64,000 bases of DNA, taken from contig CANGJI010000001.1 in assembly GCA_947454135.1 (NCBI GenBank), positions 62,001 to 126,000 of the forward strand, written 5' to 3'. The position numbers were made by a program, and so were the translations under genes. Shown in pieces: positions 51,047-59,866 of this stretch. Each line of letters starts with the position of its first letter. Within the stretch, counting starts at the first letter, position 1. The notes beneath the pieces were generated by a model. The model had not been told where the DNA came from. It was given only the letters and a program-made list of their open reading frames with translations, and made no database searches. This DNA is from Sphingomonadaceae bacterium. Its GTDB lineage: Bacteria > Pseudomonadota > Alphaproteobacteria > Sphingomonadales > Sphingomonadaceae.

Positions 51047-53583
51047 CAGCGGATCAGCTCGGCGAGGGCGGCAAAGGCGCCGGTGGCAGGCGGGGGCGGC
51101 ATGGCCTCGGCGCGCTCAGGCACGTTGCGGGGCGGGCGCCAGTCCCACATGGGCGGAGCCGGCGGGCCATGCGCGCTCTCGGCCAGGAGCCGCGCCATGT
51201 GGACGCGAAAGCCTGCCGCGCGGAGCAGGGCGGCATAGCCCGCCGTGGCGAGCCCCATCGACCGGGCCAGCGCGGGATCGAGCGGATAGCGTTTGCCTGC
51301 TGCGCCGATCCGGCAGCGGTGCGCGGCTTGCAGCAGCTTTTCCGCCATATCGACGCGGATCGCCTGTTGTCCGGCGCGTCGATAGCCGGCTGGCGGCGCT
51401 TTGGCCGTGACCACGGGCGGCAGATTGCGCGGCGGTCCGACCAGTGCATCGCCGCGCAGTGCGGCAAGCCGGCACCACAGCGCAAGCGGCGCGGGCTTGA
51501 GCATGGCCGGCGTGAACAGATCGAGCGCACCGATCCGTATCCCGAGTCGGCGCAGCGTATCGCGCTGGCGCGAATCGAGCCGTTCCAGAGCGGCCTCCTC
51601 GCGCGGGAGCACGCCGCCGCCGCCAACGAGGCGAAGCAGCAGCGCGCGCAGGTCGGGGCCGGATTCCGGCGCGCGCGCAGCTTCCGCGATCCGGAGCAGC
51701 GGCCCCAGGTCGGCGGCGATCCGGCGGGCGAGCCACCCTTCCAGGGCGGCAATCAGTTGCGGGCGCTGGCGGGCGGAGAGCAGGCCCAGGGCCGAATCGA
51801 GCCGCAGCCGTGGTTCGAGGGCCGACTTGCCGGGTTCGAGCCGGGCAACGACCAGCCCGTTCCAGGCGAGGCTGCCATCCTCGATCACGAGGGCTGCGGG
51901 CTCGGCGGTCGCGGCGATCAGGGCTTCGGCGCGTGCGGACAGGAGCCCGGGCAGATGCCGTTCGGCGGCTGCAAGGAGCAACTTGCGGTCAGCCGCGCGC
52001 GCCAGCGGATCGACCACGAAGCGGAAGCCTTCAAGGTGGCCGATGGGCTCATCATCGACGAGCACCGCGCCTGCCTCGCTGATGCGCACGGGCAGCAGCG
52101 AGGCATCGCCGCCGGCCTTGCGCATGAGGACAGTGGTGCGGCGGTTGACGAAACGTTCGGTGAGGCGGGCGTGAAGCGCATCCGAAAGGCGTGTCTCGAC
52201 AGCCCTGGCGCGCGCGGCCATTTCCTCGCGCGCCAGCACCCAATCCGGGCGCTGGGTGATATAGGCCCAGCTGCGCACGGCGGCGATGCGGCCCTGCAAG
52301 GTGTCGATATCGCCGGAGGGATTGTCCTGCTGGGCGATAGCCTGCGCGACATAGTCCGCGCCGAGATAGCCGTGGCGCAGGTCCTGCCACAGGCGGGCGA
52401 CGAAGCGGGAATGGGTCTCAGCGCCCTGCTGGCGGAAATCGGGGAGCGAGCAGACCTGCCAGAAGCGCTGGACCGAGGCGCGGCCGCGCACGGTGCCCGC
52501 GATGTCAGGTTCGTCGGCGAGGCGCTTGAGGACAGCGAGGTCGATGGCTTGCGGGGCCGATGAAAGCTCGGGCTGCGGGGGCGGGCTCTCGAGATCGGCG
52601 ATCAGCGTGCCCAAGCTATCGAAGCGCGGCTCGGCCTCGCGCCAGAACAGGCGGGTCAGCGGCGGGAAACGGTGCTCTTCGATCGCGTAGACTTCATCGT
52701 CCGCGAACTCCGGATCATGGCCGCCCATGCCTGCGAGCGTACCGAAGGTACCGTCCTTGTGGTGCCGGCCCGCGCGGCCCGCGATCTGCGCCATTTCGGC
52801 GGTGGTCAGGCGGCGGTGGCGGTGGCCGTCGTACTTCGAGAGGCCGGCGAAGGCGACATGGCTGACATCGAGATTGAGGCCCATGCCGATAGCGTCTGTC
52901 GCGACGAGGTAATCGACCTCGCCCGCCTGATACATCGCGACTTGCGCGTTGCGTGTCTGCGGGCTCAGCGCGCCCATCACCACCGCTGCGCCGCCGCGAA
53001 AGCGCCGCAGCATTTCGGCCATCGCGTAGACCTGCTCGGCGGAGAAGGCGACGATGGCGCTGCGGGGCGGGATGCGGCTGAGTTTCTTCGCGCCGACGTG
53101 GCTCAAGGTGGAGAAGCGCGGGCGGGTGACGACTTCGACGCCGGGAACAAGCGCCTTGACCATGGGCTCGAGCGTGGCCGAGCCCAGCAGCATGGTTTCC
53201 TCGCGGCCACGGGTATGCAGCAGGCGATCGGTAAAGACATGGCCCCGTTCGGGATCGGCGGCGAGCTGGGCTTCATCAAGCGCCACGAAGGCAAGATCGG
53301 GCCTGCTTGGCATCGCCTCCACCGTGCAGAGGTGCCAGCGCGCGTTCGGCGGCTCGATGCGCTCTTCGCCGGTGATCAGCGCGACGTTGGCTTCGCCCTT
53401 GATCTTGCAGACGCGGTCATAGACCTCGCGCGCCAGAAGGCGCAGCGGAAAACCGATGGCGCCCGAGGAATGGGCGCAGAGGCGTTCGATGGCGAGGTGA
53501 GTCTTGCCCGTGTTGGTCGGGCCGAGGACCGCCTTTACCGGCGCACGGTCGCGGTCAGCGCGCGAAGGCATGGGGCGGGCCAT
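51046..53583 (-). CDS. SUV3-type ATP-dependent RNA/DNA helicase
   Basis: 845 residues. The P-loop GPTNTGKTH at 21-29, the DExx box variant LDEAQL, SATLEPM (motif III) and VATDAIGMGLNLDVSHVAFAGL with QIAGRAGRHHKDGTFG (motifs V and VI) match the SUV3 family of mitochondrial RNA-degradation helicases, here of bacterial MgpS/SUV3-like type. The C-terminal 450 residues are Ala/Arg/Leu-rich and poorly conserved. It leads an operon with the S4 protein and FdxA. The substrate (RNA or DNA) is not known for bacterial members. Confidence 0.85.
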   Translation of the reverse strand: MARPMPSRADRDRAPVKAVLGPTNTGKTHLAIERLCAHSSGAIGFPLRLLAREVYDRVCKIKGEANVALITGEERIEPPNARWHLCTVEAMPSRPDLAFVALDEAQLAADPERGHVFTDRLLHTRGREETMLLGSATLEPMVKALVPGVEVVTRPRFSTLSHVGAKKLSRIPPRSAIVAFSAEQVYAMAEMLRRFRGGAAVVMGALSPQTRNAQVAMYQAGEVDYLVATDAIGMGLNLDVSHVAFAGLSKYDGHRHRRLTTAEMAQIAGRAGRHHKDGTFGTLAGMGGHDPEFADDEVYAIEEHRFPPLTRLFWREAEPRFDSLGTLIADLESPPPQPELSSAPQAIDLAVLKRLADEPDIAGTVRGRASVQRFWQVCSLPDFRQQGAETHSRFVARLWQDLRHGYLGADYVAQAIAQQDNPSGDIDTLQGRIAAVRSWAYITQRPDWVLAREEMAARARAVETRLSDALHARLTERFVNRRTTVLMRKAGGDASLLPVRISEAGAVLVDDEPIGHLEGFRFVVDPLARAADRKLLLAAAERHLPGLLSARAEALIAATAEPAALVIEDGSLAWNGLVVARLEPGKSALEPRLRLDSALGLLSARQRPQLIAALEGWLARRIAADLGPLLRIAEAARAPESGPDLRALLLRLVGGGGVLPREEAALERLDSRQRDTLRRLGIRIGALDLFTPAMLKPAPLALWCRLAALRGDALVGPPRNLPPVVTAKAPPAGYRRAGQQAIRVDMAEKLLQAAHRCRIGAAGKRYPLDPALARSMGLATAGYAALLRAAGFRVHMARLLAESAHGPPAPPMWDWRPPRNVPERAEAMPPPPATGAFAALAELIR

Positions 53584-53707
53584 GCCTCGGAATGTGGCGT
53601 CCCCTCAGGCTGCGTGCAAGCGGCCTTTGGGGACTTATCCGCAAGGGGTGCGGCGGGTAACACGCCCTTCCCCGAACCCTCCCGCAGACAGGAGGGGAGA
53701 CAGGCTG

Positions 53708-54052
53708 TCAGCCGTCGTAATCAGCGCCAAGCGAGGTGTTGCGCACAGGAGCCGCTGCGGTGATGCGCAAAGCTTCTGCCGACTGCGAGAGCGAGCCGAT
53801 TTCGTCGACCTGATCGTCGTCGTCCGGCAGCACGCGCTGCAGCGACTGGATCAGGTTTTCCTTGAGCACGGCGGGGCGCACGGTGGCGTCCGCGATCTCG
53901 CGCAGGGCAACGACCGGGTTCTTGTCGCGGTCGCGATCAACGGTCAGCTCCGCGCCGCCCGAAATGGCCCGCGCGCGCTCGGCAGCGAGCAGCACGAGAT
54001 CGAAGCGGTTGGGGATCTTGTCGACGCAATCTTCGACGGTAACGCGCGCCAT
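53708..54052 (-). CDS. rpoZ: RNA polymerase omega subunit
   Basis: 114 residues from [31 protein letters not shown], the family signature, with [14 protein letters not shown]. The C-terminal tail (residues 70-114, acidic) is a common alphaproteobacterial extension. It helps assemble and stabilise RNA polymerase. The ATG at 54052 is chosen over a GTG three codons earlier because GGAG lies upstream and family members begin MARVTVED. Confidence 0.95.
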   Translation of the reverse strand: MARVTVEDCVDKIPNRFDLVLLAAERARAISGGAELTVDRDRDKNPVVALREIADATVRPAVLKENLIQSLQRVLPDDDDQVDEIGSLSQSAEALRITAAAPVRNTSLGADYDG

Positions 54053-54148
54053 GCGGGGCACTCCGAACTATTCTGTGGGAAAGCGCGCCAGCTAGGGCGC
54101 GGGGGCGCGAAAGTCAAGAAAATCGGGGTGTGCCCGCGCAGACCCCTT

Positions 54149-55672
54149 TTATTCGTCGTCGAAGCCATAGCCCATCTGATCGGGGGCGAGGTCGCTGAAG
54201 CGGGTGATCCTCGCTTCAAACTTCAAGCGGACCTTGCCGGTCGAGCCGTGGCGCTGCTTGGCGACGATCAGTTCGGCAAGGCCGAACACGCGCTCCATTT
54301 CAGCCTGCCACGCGGCGTGGGCCTCCTGCACCTTGGCATCGTCGGACCCTTGCGGGACCTTGGGCTCCTTGGCGGCGACGTAGTAATCCTCGCGGAACAC
54401 GAACCAGACCATGTCCGCGTCCTGCTCGATCGAGCCCGATTCGCGCAGGTCCGACAGCATCGGCCGCTTGTCGTCACGCTGTTCGACGGCGCGGCTGAGC
54501 TGCGAGAGCGCGATGACGGGGACGGCGAGTTCCTTCGCCAGCGTCTTGAGGCCGCGGCTGATTTCCGAGATTTCGTTGACGCGGTTGTCGCTGGCGCGGC
54601 CGGAGCCCTGGAGCAGCTGGAGGTAGTCGACCACGATCAGGCCGATGTCATGGCGGCGCTTCAAGCGGCGGGCGCGGGTGCGCAGTGCGCCGATGGTGAG
54701 CGCCGGCGTATCGTCGATATAGAGCGGCAGTTCGGCGAGGCGCTGGCTGGCGAAGGAGAGCTGCTGGAAATCCTCGCGGCTGATGCGGCCCATGCGCAGC
54801 GCTTCGGAACTGATCCCCGATTGTTCGGCAAGGATACGCGTGGCGAGCTGGTCCGCGCTCATTTCGAGGCTGAAGAAGGCGACCGCGGCGCCAACCGAAT
54901 CCTTGACCGAAATCCCGTCCGCCATATCGCGGCGCAACCGGTCCGCCGCGTTGAAGGCGATATTGGTGACGAGCGAAGTCTTGCCCATGCCGGGGCGTCC
55001 GGCGAGGATGATAAGGTCGCTGTCGTGCAGGCCGCCGATCTTCTCGTTGACCGAGGTGAGGCCGGTGGTCTTGCCCGAGATGTGGCCACCCGAAAGCAGC
55101 GCCTTCTCGATCATTTCGAGCGAGACACGCGTGGCCGCCCCGAAGCTCTGCGCCTCGCTGCCCGTCTGCGCGCCTTCGGCGACGGCATAGAGCGCGGCTT
55201 CGGCCTGCTCGACCTGCTTGAGCGGCGCGACCGCTTCGCTGGTGTCCATCGCGCCGGAGACGAGATTGCGCCCGACGGTGATCAGCTCGCGCAGCAGGGC
55301 GAGATCGTAGATCTGCTCGGCCAGCTCCTTCGGCGCGAGCAGGCCCTGCCCGTCTGCCGTGAGGCGCGCGAGATAGGCGGTGCCGCCCAGTTCCTTGAGG
55401 CCTTCGTCCGCTTCGAAATAGGGCTTGAGGGTGACCGGAGTGACCACCGCCTTGCGGTCGATCAGCGCCTGAATGCGTTCATAGACCCGGCCGTGGACCG
55501 GTGCGTAGAAGTGCTCTGCGCGCAGCGGTGTCTGCAGTTCCTCGAGAATCCGGTTGTCGATCAGCACCGCGCCGAGGAAGGCGGCCTCCGCCTCGACGTT
55601 CGAGGGAAGCGTGGCGGCGGCGGACCCATTGGAATCGGGTTCGCGCAGGGGGATCGGCTGGACGTTGGACAT
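54149..55672 (-). CDS. dnaB: Replicative DNA helicase
   Basis: 507 residues. The N-terminal domain (PSNVEAEAAFLGAVLIDNRILEELQ) is followed by the RecA-like motor with ILAGRPGMGKTSLVTNIAFNAA (Walker A), AFFSLEMSADQLATRILAEQSGI, DIGLIVVDYLQLLQGSG (Walker B) and EISRGLKTLAKELAVPVIALSQLSRAVEQR. It unwinds the chromosome at the fork. AAGGG before the ATG at 55672 supports this start. It is divergent from the UPF0262 gene; the gap holds a DnaA-box-like sequence. Confidence 0.97.
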   Translation of the reverse strand: MSNVQPIPLREPDSNGSAAATLPSNVEAEAAFLGAVLIDNRILEELQTPLRAEHFYAPVHGRVYERIQALIDRKAVVTPVTLKPYFEADEGLKELGGTAYLARLTADGQGLLAPKELAEQIYDLALLRELITVGRNLVSGAMDTSEAVAPLKQVEQAEAALYAVAEGAQTGSEAQSFGAATRVSLEMIEKALLSGGHISGKTTGLTSVNEKIGGLHDSDLIILAGRPGMGKTSLVTNIAFNAADRLRRDMADGISVKDSVGAAVAFFSLEMSADQLATRILAEQSGISSEALRMGRISREDFQQLSFASQRLAELPLYIDDTPALTIGALRTRARRLKRRHDIGLIVVDYLQLLQGSGRASDNRVNEISEISRGLKTLAKELAVPVIALSQLSRAVEQRDDKRPMLSDLRESGSIEQDADMVWFVFREDYYVAAKEPKVPQGSDDAKVQEAHAAWQAEMERVFGLAELIVAKQRHGSTGKVRLKFEARITRFSDLAPDQMGYGFDDE

Positions 55673-55729
55673 GGCGCCCTTGTGAAGGAGCGGGGCCTGT
55701 GCGGCAAGCGGCGCGGATGCAACACAGCC

Positions 55730-55738
55730 TGTGGATAG
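55730..55738 (-). promoter_or_regulatory. DnaA-box-like 9-mer in the dnaB upstream region
   Basis: TGTGGATAG on the plus strand, which reads CTATCCACA on the minus strand: one mismatch to TTATCCACA and identical to the box at 26485 in the presumed origin. It lies 58 bp upstream of the dnaB start, a place where DnaA could regulate transcription. Confidence 0.35.
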
Positions 55739-55820
55739 CGGGGAGGGAGAGCGGAGAAGCGCCGATTGCTCACGCAAATGGCTTGCCGCCGCCGAATCCG
55801 TCTGCAAGACACTGGCCGCC

Positions 55821-56303
55821 ATGGCAGACCCGCGCATTTCGCATATCGAGCTCGACGAAGCGACGATCGTGTGGCGCAATGCCGATATCGAGCAGGAACG
55901 CCGCATCGCGATCTTCGACCTGATCGAGGAGAACACATTTCGCCCGGTTCGCGCGGCGGCAGCGGGCTTCGAAGGGCCCTATCGCCTCAGGCTTTCGGTG
56001 GACGACGGACGGCTGGCGCTCGCGATTTCCGCGGAAGATGGCAATCCGCTCGAGACTATCGTGCTTGGGCTGGGCCGCTTCCGCCGCCCGATCCGCGATT
56101 ACTTCGCGATCTGCGATTCGTATTACCAGGCGATCCGCCGCGCGACGGCGCAGGAGATCGAGACGATCGACATGGCCCGCCGCGGGGTCCACAACGAAGC
56201 GGCGGAATTGCTGCTGGAGCGGCTGGAGGGCAAGATCGAGACCGATTTTGCCACTGCGCGGCGGCTCTTCACCCTGATCTGCGTCCTGCATATCAGGGGA
56301 TGA
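55821..56303 (+). CDS. UPF0262 family protein
   Basis: 160 residues. RISHIELDEATIVWRNADIEQERRIAIFDLIEEN, LGRFRRPIRDYFAICDSYYQAIRRATAQEIETIDMARRGVHNEAAELLLERL and TDFATARRLFTLICVLHI match UPF0262, a family almost confined to alphaproteobacteria whose function is unknown. The ATG at 55821 gives the usual N terminus. The GH25-like gene follows 22 bp later. Confidence 0.88.
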   Translation: MADPRISHIELDEATIVWRNADIEQERRIAIFDLIEENTFRPVRAAAAGFEGPYRLRLSVDDGRLALAISAEDGNPLETIVLGLGRFRRPIRDYFAICDSYYQAIRRATAQEIETIDMARRGVHNEAAELLLERLEGKIETDFATARRLFTLICVLHIRG

Positions 56304-56325
56304 AAAGCCAGCGAGAGACGTCATC

Positions 56326-57021
56326 ATGAACAAGCCCGGGAAGCCAGCGCGGCGGCGCGTGTGGATCCTGCTCGCCGTGCTGCTCGCGTGCATGGCGGCG
56401 GCTGGCTGGTGGGAATCGCGGCGCTGGGTGCCCGACCGCGCCCGCTTTCCGGTGCAGGGCCTGTGGCTCGATGCCCACGACGGTCCGGTCGAATGGCCAT
56501 CGCTCAAGGCGCAAGGCGCGGATTTCGTCTACCTCACCGCCAGCGAAGGCGCGGGGCGGCGCGACGAAACCTTCACCGCCGGGCTCGAGGCGGCGCGCAA
56601 GGCTGGGCTGCAGGTCGGCGCGGTGCATGTCTACGATCTGTGCGCCCCGGCCGATGCGCAGGCCGGCAGCTTCGTGACCGTGGTCCCGCGCGATGATGGG
56701 CTGCTGCCCCCCGCCGTCGCGCTCGATCTCGATTCGCGCTCCTGCCTGCAACCGCCCGGCGAAGCGGCGATGCAGAGCGAGCTCACCACCTTCCTCAACC
56801 AGATCGAGAAGCACACCGAGCGCCCCGCGATCCTGATGGTCTCGCGCTCGTTTGAAAGCCGCTACCATCTGGCGGCGCGCGTTGATCGCAACCTCTGGCT
56901 TTCGGGCGATTTCCTCGAACCCAGCTATGCCGGGCGTCCGTGGGTGATGTGGACGGCGACGACCCGGCTGCGCATCTCCGGTGCGCCGGGCCCGGTGCGG
57001 TGGGTGGCGGTGCACCGATGA
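56326..57021 (+). CDS. GH25 (lysozyme)-like protein with altered active site
   Basis: 231 residues. An N-terminal signal anchor (about residues 11-27) precedes a TIM-barrel segment resembling glycoside hydrolase family 25: GLWLDAHDGPVEWPSLKAQGADFVYLTASEG, AGLQVGAVHVYDLCAPADAQAGSFV and ALDLDSRSC. In GH25 muramidases the central pair is D-x-E; here it is Asp134-Leu135-Asp136, so the catalytic Glu is replaced by Asp. The protein may bind peptidoglycan without cutting it, or use a modified mechanism. It overlaps cdd by ATGA. Confidence 0.65.
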   Translation: MNKPGKPARRRVWILLAVLLACMAAAGWWESRRWVPDRARFPVQGLWLDAHDGPVEWPSLKAQGADFVYLTASEGAGRRDETFTAGLEAARKAGLQVGAVHVYDLCAPADAQAGSFVTVVPRDDGLLPPAVALDLDSRSCLQPPGEAAMQSELTTFLNQIEKHTERPAILMVSRSFESRYHLAARVDRNLWLSGDFLEPSYAGRPWVMWTATTRLRISGAPGPVRWVAVHR

Positions 57022-57470
57022 GCGTGCTCGATGCCAGCGATGCCGCGATGCTGGCCATGGCGGCGCGGGCGGCGGCTGGCAGAGCCTATGCGCCCTATTC
57101 CGGTTTCCACGTCGGCGCCGCGCTGATGTTTGCGGATGGCGCCATCGTGCAGGCGGCCAATGTCGAGAACGCGAGCTATGGCCTTTCGCTCTGCGCCGAG
57201 GCCAGTGCCGTCGCCAAGGCGATGAACGAGGGGCGGCGCGGCGGGCTGGTTGCGGTGGCGATCGCCGGCGGCAGGCCTGATGCAGAAGGCAATGCCGTCC
57301 CGGGTCCGGAGCCGGTCATGCCTTGCGGGCGCTGCCGGCAGATGCTCCATGAACTGGCGGCACTGGGCGGCACCGATCCCGAAGTGATCGGGGTGGCCGA
57401 TGGCGGTCTTGCGCGCATCATGCTGTCCGCCCTCTTGCCGCATGCGTTCGGACCGGCCAATCTGGGCTGA
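57018..57470 (+). CDS. cdd: Cytidine deaminase
   Basis: Deaminates cytidine and deoxycytidine to uridine nucleosides. The 150-residue product has the substrate-binding [12 protein letters not shown], zinc ligand and catalytic CAE at 59-61, and PCGRC at 102-106 with the other two zinc cysteines. It is the small homotetrameric class. Its start overlaps the GH25-like stop by four bases; dcd follows 38 bp later. Confidence 0.93.
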   Translation: MSVLDASDAAMLAMAARAAAGRAYAPYSGFHVGAALMFADGAIVQAANVENASYGLSLCAEASAVAKAMNEGRRGGLVAVAIAGGRPDAEGNAVPGPEPVMPCGRCRQMLHELAALGGTDPEVIGVADGGLARIMLSALLPHAFGPANLG

Positions 57471-57508
57471 ACGACCTTCTTTCCTTCCCATTAGACCGGA
57501 GCGCCGCA

Positions 57509-58063
57509 TTGGCCATTCTTTCCGACAAGTGGATTCGCACGCAGGCCATGGAAAACGGCATGATCGAGCCGTTCGTGGAGAGCCAGCGCCGCGAGGGCTG
57601 CATTTCCTATGGCCTCTCGTCCTACGGCTATGACGCGCGGGTGGCGGACGAGTTCAAGATCTTCACCAACATCGATTCGTCGGTGGTGGATCCCAAGGAC
57701 TTCGATTCCAACTCGTTCGTCGACCGCAAGACCGATGTCTGCGTGATCCCGCCCAACTCCTTTGCGCTGGCGCGGACGGTCGAATACTTCCGTGTGCCGC
57801 GCGATGTGCTGGTGATCTGTCTTGGCAAATCGACCTACGCGCGCTGCGGGATCATCGTGAACGTCACGCCGCTGGAGCCGGGCTGGGAAGGCCACGTGAC
57901 GCTGGAGTTTTCGAACACCACGCCGCTGCCTGCGAAGATCTATGCCAACGAAGGCGCGTGCCAGTTCCTGTTCCTGCAGGGGAACGAGCCCTGCGAAGTG
58001 AGCTATGCCGACCGCGCCGGGAAATACATGGGCCAGCGCGGGGTGACCCTGCCAAGGCTCTGA
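57509..58063 (+). CDS. dcd: dCTP deaminase
   Basis: Converts dCTP to dUTP in thymidylate synthesis. The 184-residue product has the N-terminal [97 protein letters not shown] with the catalytic Glu, and the C-terminal [14 protein letters not shown]. It starts with TTG at 57509; CCGGAG about seven bases upstream supports this start, and no ATG gives the conserved N terminus. cdd and dcd lie together as pyrimidine deaminases. Confidence 0.95.
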   Translation: MAILSDKWIRTQAMENGMIEPFVESQRREGCISYGLSSYGYDARVADEFKIFTNIDSSVVDPKDFDSNSFVDRKTDVCVIPPNSFALARTVEYFRVPRDVLVICLGKSTYARCGIIVNVTPLEPGWEGHVTLEFSNTTPLPAKIYANEGACQFLFLQGNEPCEVSYADRAGKYMGQRGVTLPRL

Positions 58064-58089
58064 AGATAAACAATAAAGGGGAGAGAAAC

Positions 58090-59265
58090 ATGGCAACGAC
58101 CAAGGCCGACCGGCCGTTTGATATCATCGTCTATGGCGCGACCGGCTATACCGGGCGGCTGGTGGCCGAATATCTTGCGCATCACTACGGCAAGGACGGC
58201 CCGCGCTGGGCGATGGCCGGGCGCAGCGCCGCGAAGCTGGCAGAAGTGCGCGATCTGATTGGCGCGCCTGCGGATACGCCGCTGGTGGTTGCCGATTCGG
58301 AGGATCCCGCCAGCCTCGCCGCGATGGCGGAGCAGACCCGCGTCGTGGTGACGACGGTCGGACCCTACCAGCTTTATGGCGAGCCGGTGCTGCGTGCCTG
58401 CGTCGCGGCGGGAACGGACTATGCCGACCTCTGCGGCGAGCCGGTGTGGATGCGCCAGATGGTCGATGCCCTGCACGAGCAGGCGAAGGCGACCGGGGCG
58501 CGCGTGGCGTTTTCCTCGGGCTTCGATTCGATTCCCTTCGATCTCGGCGTGTTCATGCTCCAGCAGGAGGCCAAGGCCCGCTTCGGCGCCCCGGCACCGC
58601 GCGTGAAGTGCCGTGTCCGGGCGATGGTGGGCGGTTTCTCCGGCGGCACGGCGGCCAGCCTTGGCGCGACGCTGAAGGCGCTTGGCGCGAATCCCTCGCT
58701 GATCCCGATCATGCAGAGCCCGTTCGGCCTGACGCCGGGCTTCGAAGGGCCGCAGCAGCCAGCGGACGACAAGCCGTTCCTCGATGACGCCACGGGCAGC
58801 TGGGCTGCGCCGTTCATCATGGCGGTGATCAACACCAAGAACGTCCACCGCACCAATTTTCTGCGCGGGCACCCTTATGGTACCGACTTTGTCTATGACG
58901 AGATGGTGCTGACGGGCCCCGGCGAGCAGGGTCAGGCAATTGCCGAACACCTCGCGAAGACGCCGGTGATCGGTGGGCCCAACGATCCCAAGCCCGGTGA
59001 AGGCCCCAGCGCGGAAGAGCGGCTCAATGGCCACTATGATGTGCTGTTCGTGGGCGAAATGCCGGACGGGCGCGAGCTCCGCTACGGCGTCAAGGGCCGC
59101 TATGATCCGGGTTACGGTTCGACCAGCCGCATGCTGGCCGAAACGGGCATCGCGCTGCTTTCGTGCAAGGCCGAAGGCGCGATTGCCACACCCGGCGCGC
59201 TGCTGGGTGAAGCCCTCGTCGAGCGTCTGCGCGCCCATGCCGAGATCAGCTTCGCGCCCGAGTAA
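58090..59265 (+). CDS. Saccharopine dehydrogenase NADP-binding domain protein (trans-acting enoyl reductase-like)
   Basis: 391 residues. The N-terminal Rossmann domain FDIIVYGATGYTGRLVAEYL with MAGRSAAKLAEV, TTVGPYQLYGEPVLRACVAAGTDYADLCGE and SSGFDSIPFDLGV resembles the trans-acting enoyl reductase/saccharopine dehydrogenase-like family, oxidoreductases acting on lipid or polyketide intermediates. Lysine-pathway saccharopine dehydrogenase itself is unlikely. A run of G and A with GGGG before the ATG at 58090 serves as the ribosome binding site. Confidence 0.85.
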   Translation: MATTKADRPFDIIVYGATGYTGRLVAEYLAHHYGKDGPRWAMAGRSAAKLAEVRDLIGAPADTPLVVADSEDPASLAAMAEQTRVVVTTVGPYQLYGEPVLRACVAAGTDYADLCGEPVWMRQMVDALHEQAKATGARVAFSSGFDSIPFDLGVFMLQQEAKARFGAPAPRVKCRVRAMVGGFSGGTAASLGATLKALGANPSLIPIMQSPFGLTPGFEGPQQPADDKPFLDDATGSWAAPFIMAVINTKNVHRTNFLRGHPYGTDFVYDEMVLTGPGEQGQAIAEHLAKTPVIGGPNDPKPGEGPSAEERLNGHYDVLFVGEMPDGRELRYGVKGRYDPGYGSTSRMLAETGIALLSCKAEGAIATPGALLGEALVERLRAHAEISFAPE

Positions 59266-59337
59266 GGGCTAACGGACCGCCTGCCGAGCCAGAGGGGGGT
59301 GCTCCGGCAGGCGGTCCGGGCTGCAGACCTGTGCTGC

Positions 59338-59781
59338 TCAGGCTGCTTCGGCGTAAGCCTCGGCTTCGGCGGCGATCAGGATATCGGCAAGCATCCAGTA
59401 AGCCTCGCCCCAGGCGGCGAGCACTTCATCGGTGGCGACATCTGCGCCGAGCACGTCGCGAATCGCCGGGAGCAGCGCTTCGGCGACATAGGGGTAATGC
59501 GCGGCCTTCACGCCGGTCTCGACATGGCGCTTGACCATGCGGGTGACGGCGGAGCCGAGGTTTTCGAGGTGATCGATGTTCTTCGCATAGGCGAGGATCG
59601 CGTTGGCGAGGCGGCGCGGCTGCTCGCCGCTGTCCTGCGCGGCGGCGTCGAACATGTCCTTCACGGCTTCATTGACGAACAGGCGCTTGTACATCGCGGT
59701 GGTGATGTCCACCCCGTGCTTTTCGATCACGGGAGCGGTGGCCTTGACGATGGTACGGGCATGTTCGGAAGCGGTGCGCAT
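59338..59781 (-). CDS. Single-domain globin (flavohemoglobin-type)
   Basis: 147 residues. KHGVDITTAMYKRLFVNEAVKDMF contains the B-helix Tyr and the CD region, ILAYAKNIDHLENL follows, and MVKRHVETGVKAAHYPYVAEALLPAIRDVLG holds the proximal His in the F helix. The sequence follows the globin domain of Hmp flavohemoglobins, but no reductase domain is encoded. It probably binds or detoxifies nitric oxide or oxygen. An Rrf2/NsrR-type regulator is divergently encoded 85 bp away. Confidence 0.85.
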   Translation of the reverse strand: MRTASEHARTIVKATAPVIEKHGVDITTAMYKRLFVNEAVKDMFDAAAQDSGEQPRRLANAILAYAKNIDHLENLGSAVTRMVKRHVETGVKAAHYPYVAEALLPAIRDVLGADVATDEVLAAWGEAYWMLADILIAAEAEAYAEAA

Positions 59782-59806
59782 GGGGTTGTCTCCAATCAGG
59801 TATTAG

Positions 59807-59839
59807 AAATACCGGTATTTAATCTGCTTGATTTAAGCA
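59807..59839. promoter_or_regulatory. Candidate Rrf2/NsrR operator between globin and regulator genes
   Basis: AAATACCGGTATTT (59807-59820) is a perfect 14-bp palindrome, and TGCTT-GATTT-AAGCA (59825-59839) is an adjacent 5-bp inverted repeat. Both lie in the 85-bp divergent gap between the globin and regulator starts, in an A/T-rich patch. This fits operator sites for an Rrf2-family repressor controlling both directions. Binding is inferred. Confidence 0.6.
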
Positions 59840-59866
59840 AGCGAAAAATGGATTTCTGAACGCGCC

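Noticed and set aside
53504-55738. 744-codon plus-strand frame opposite rpoZ and dnaB
   Set aside because: It is antisense to two conserved genes and shows shadow-type composition.
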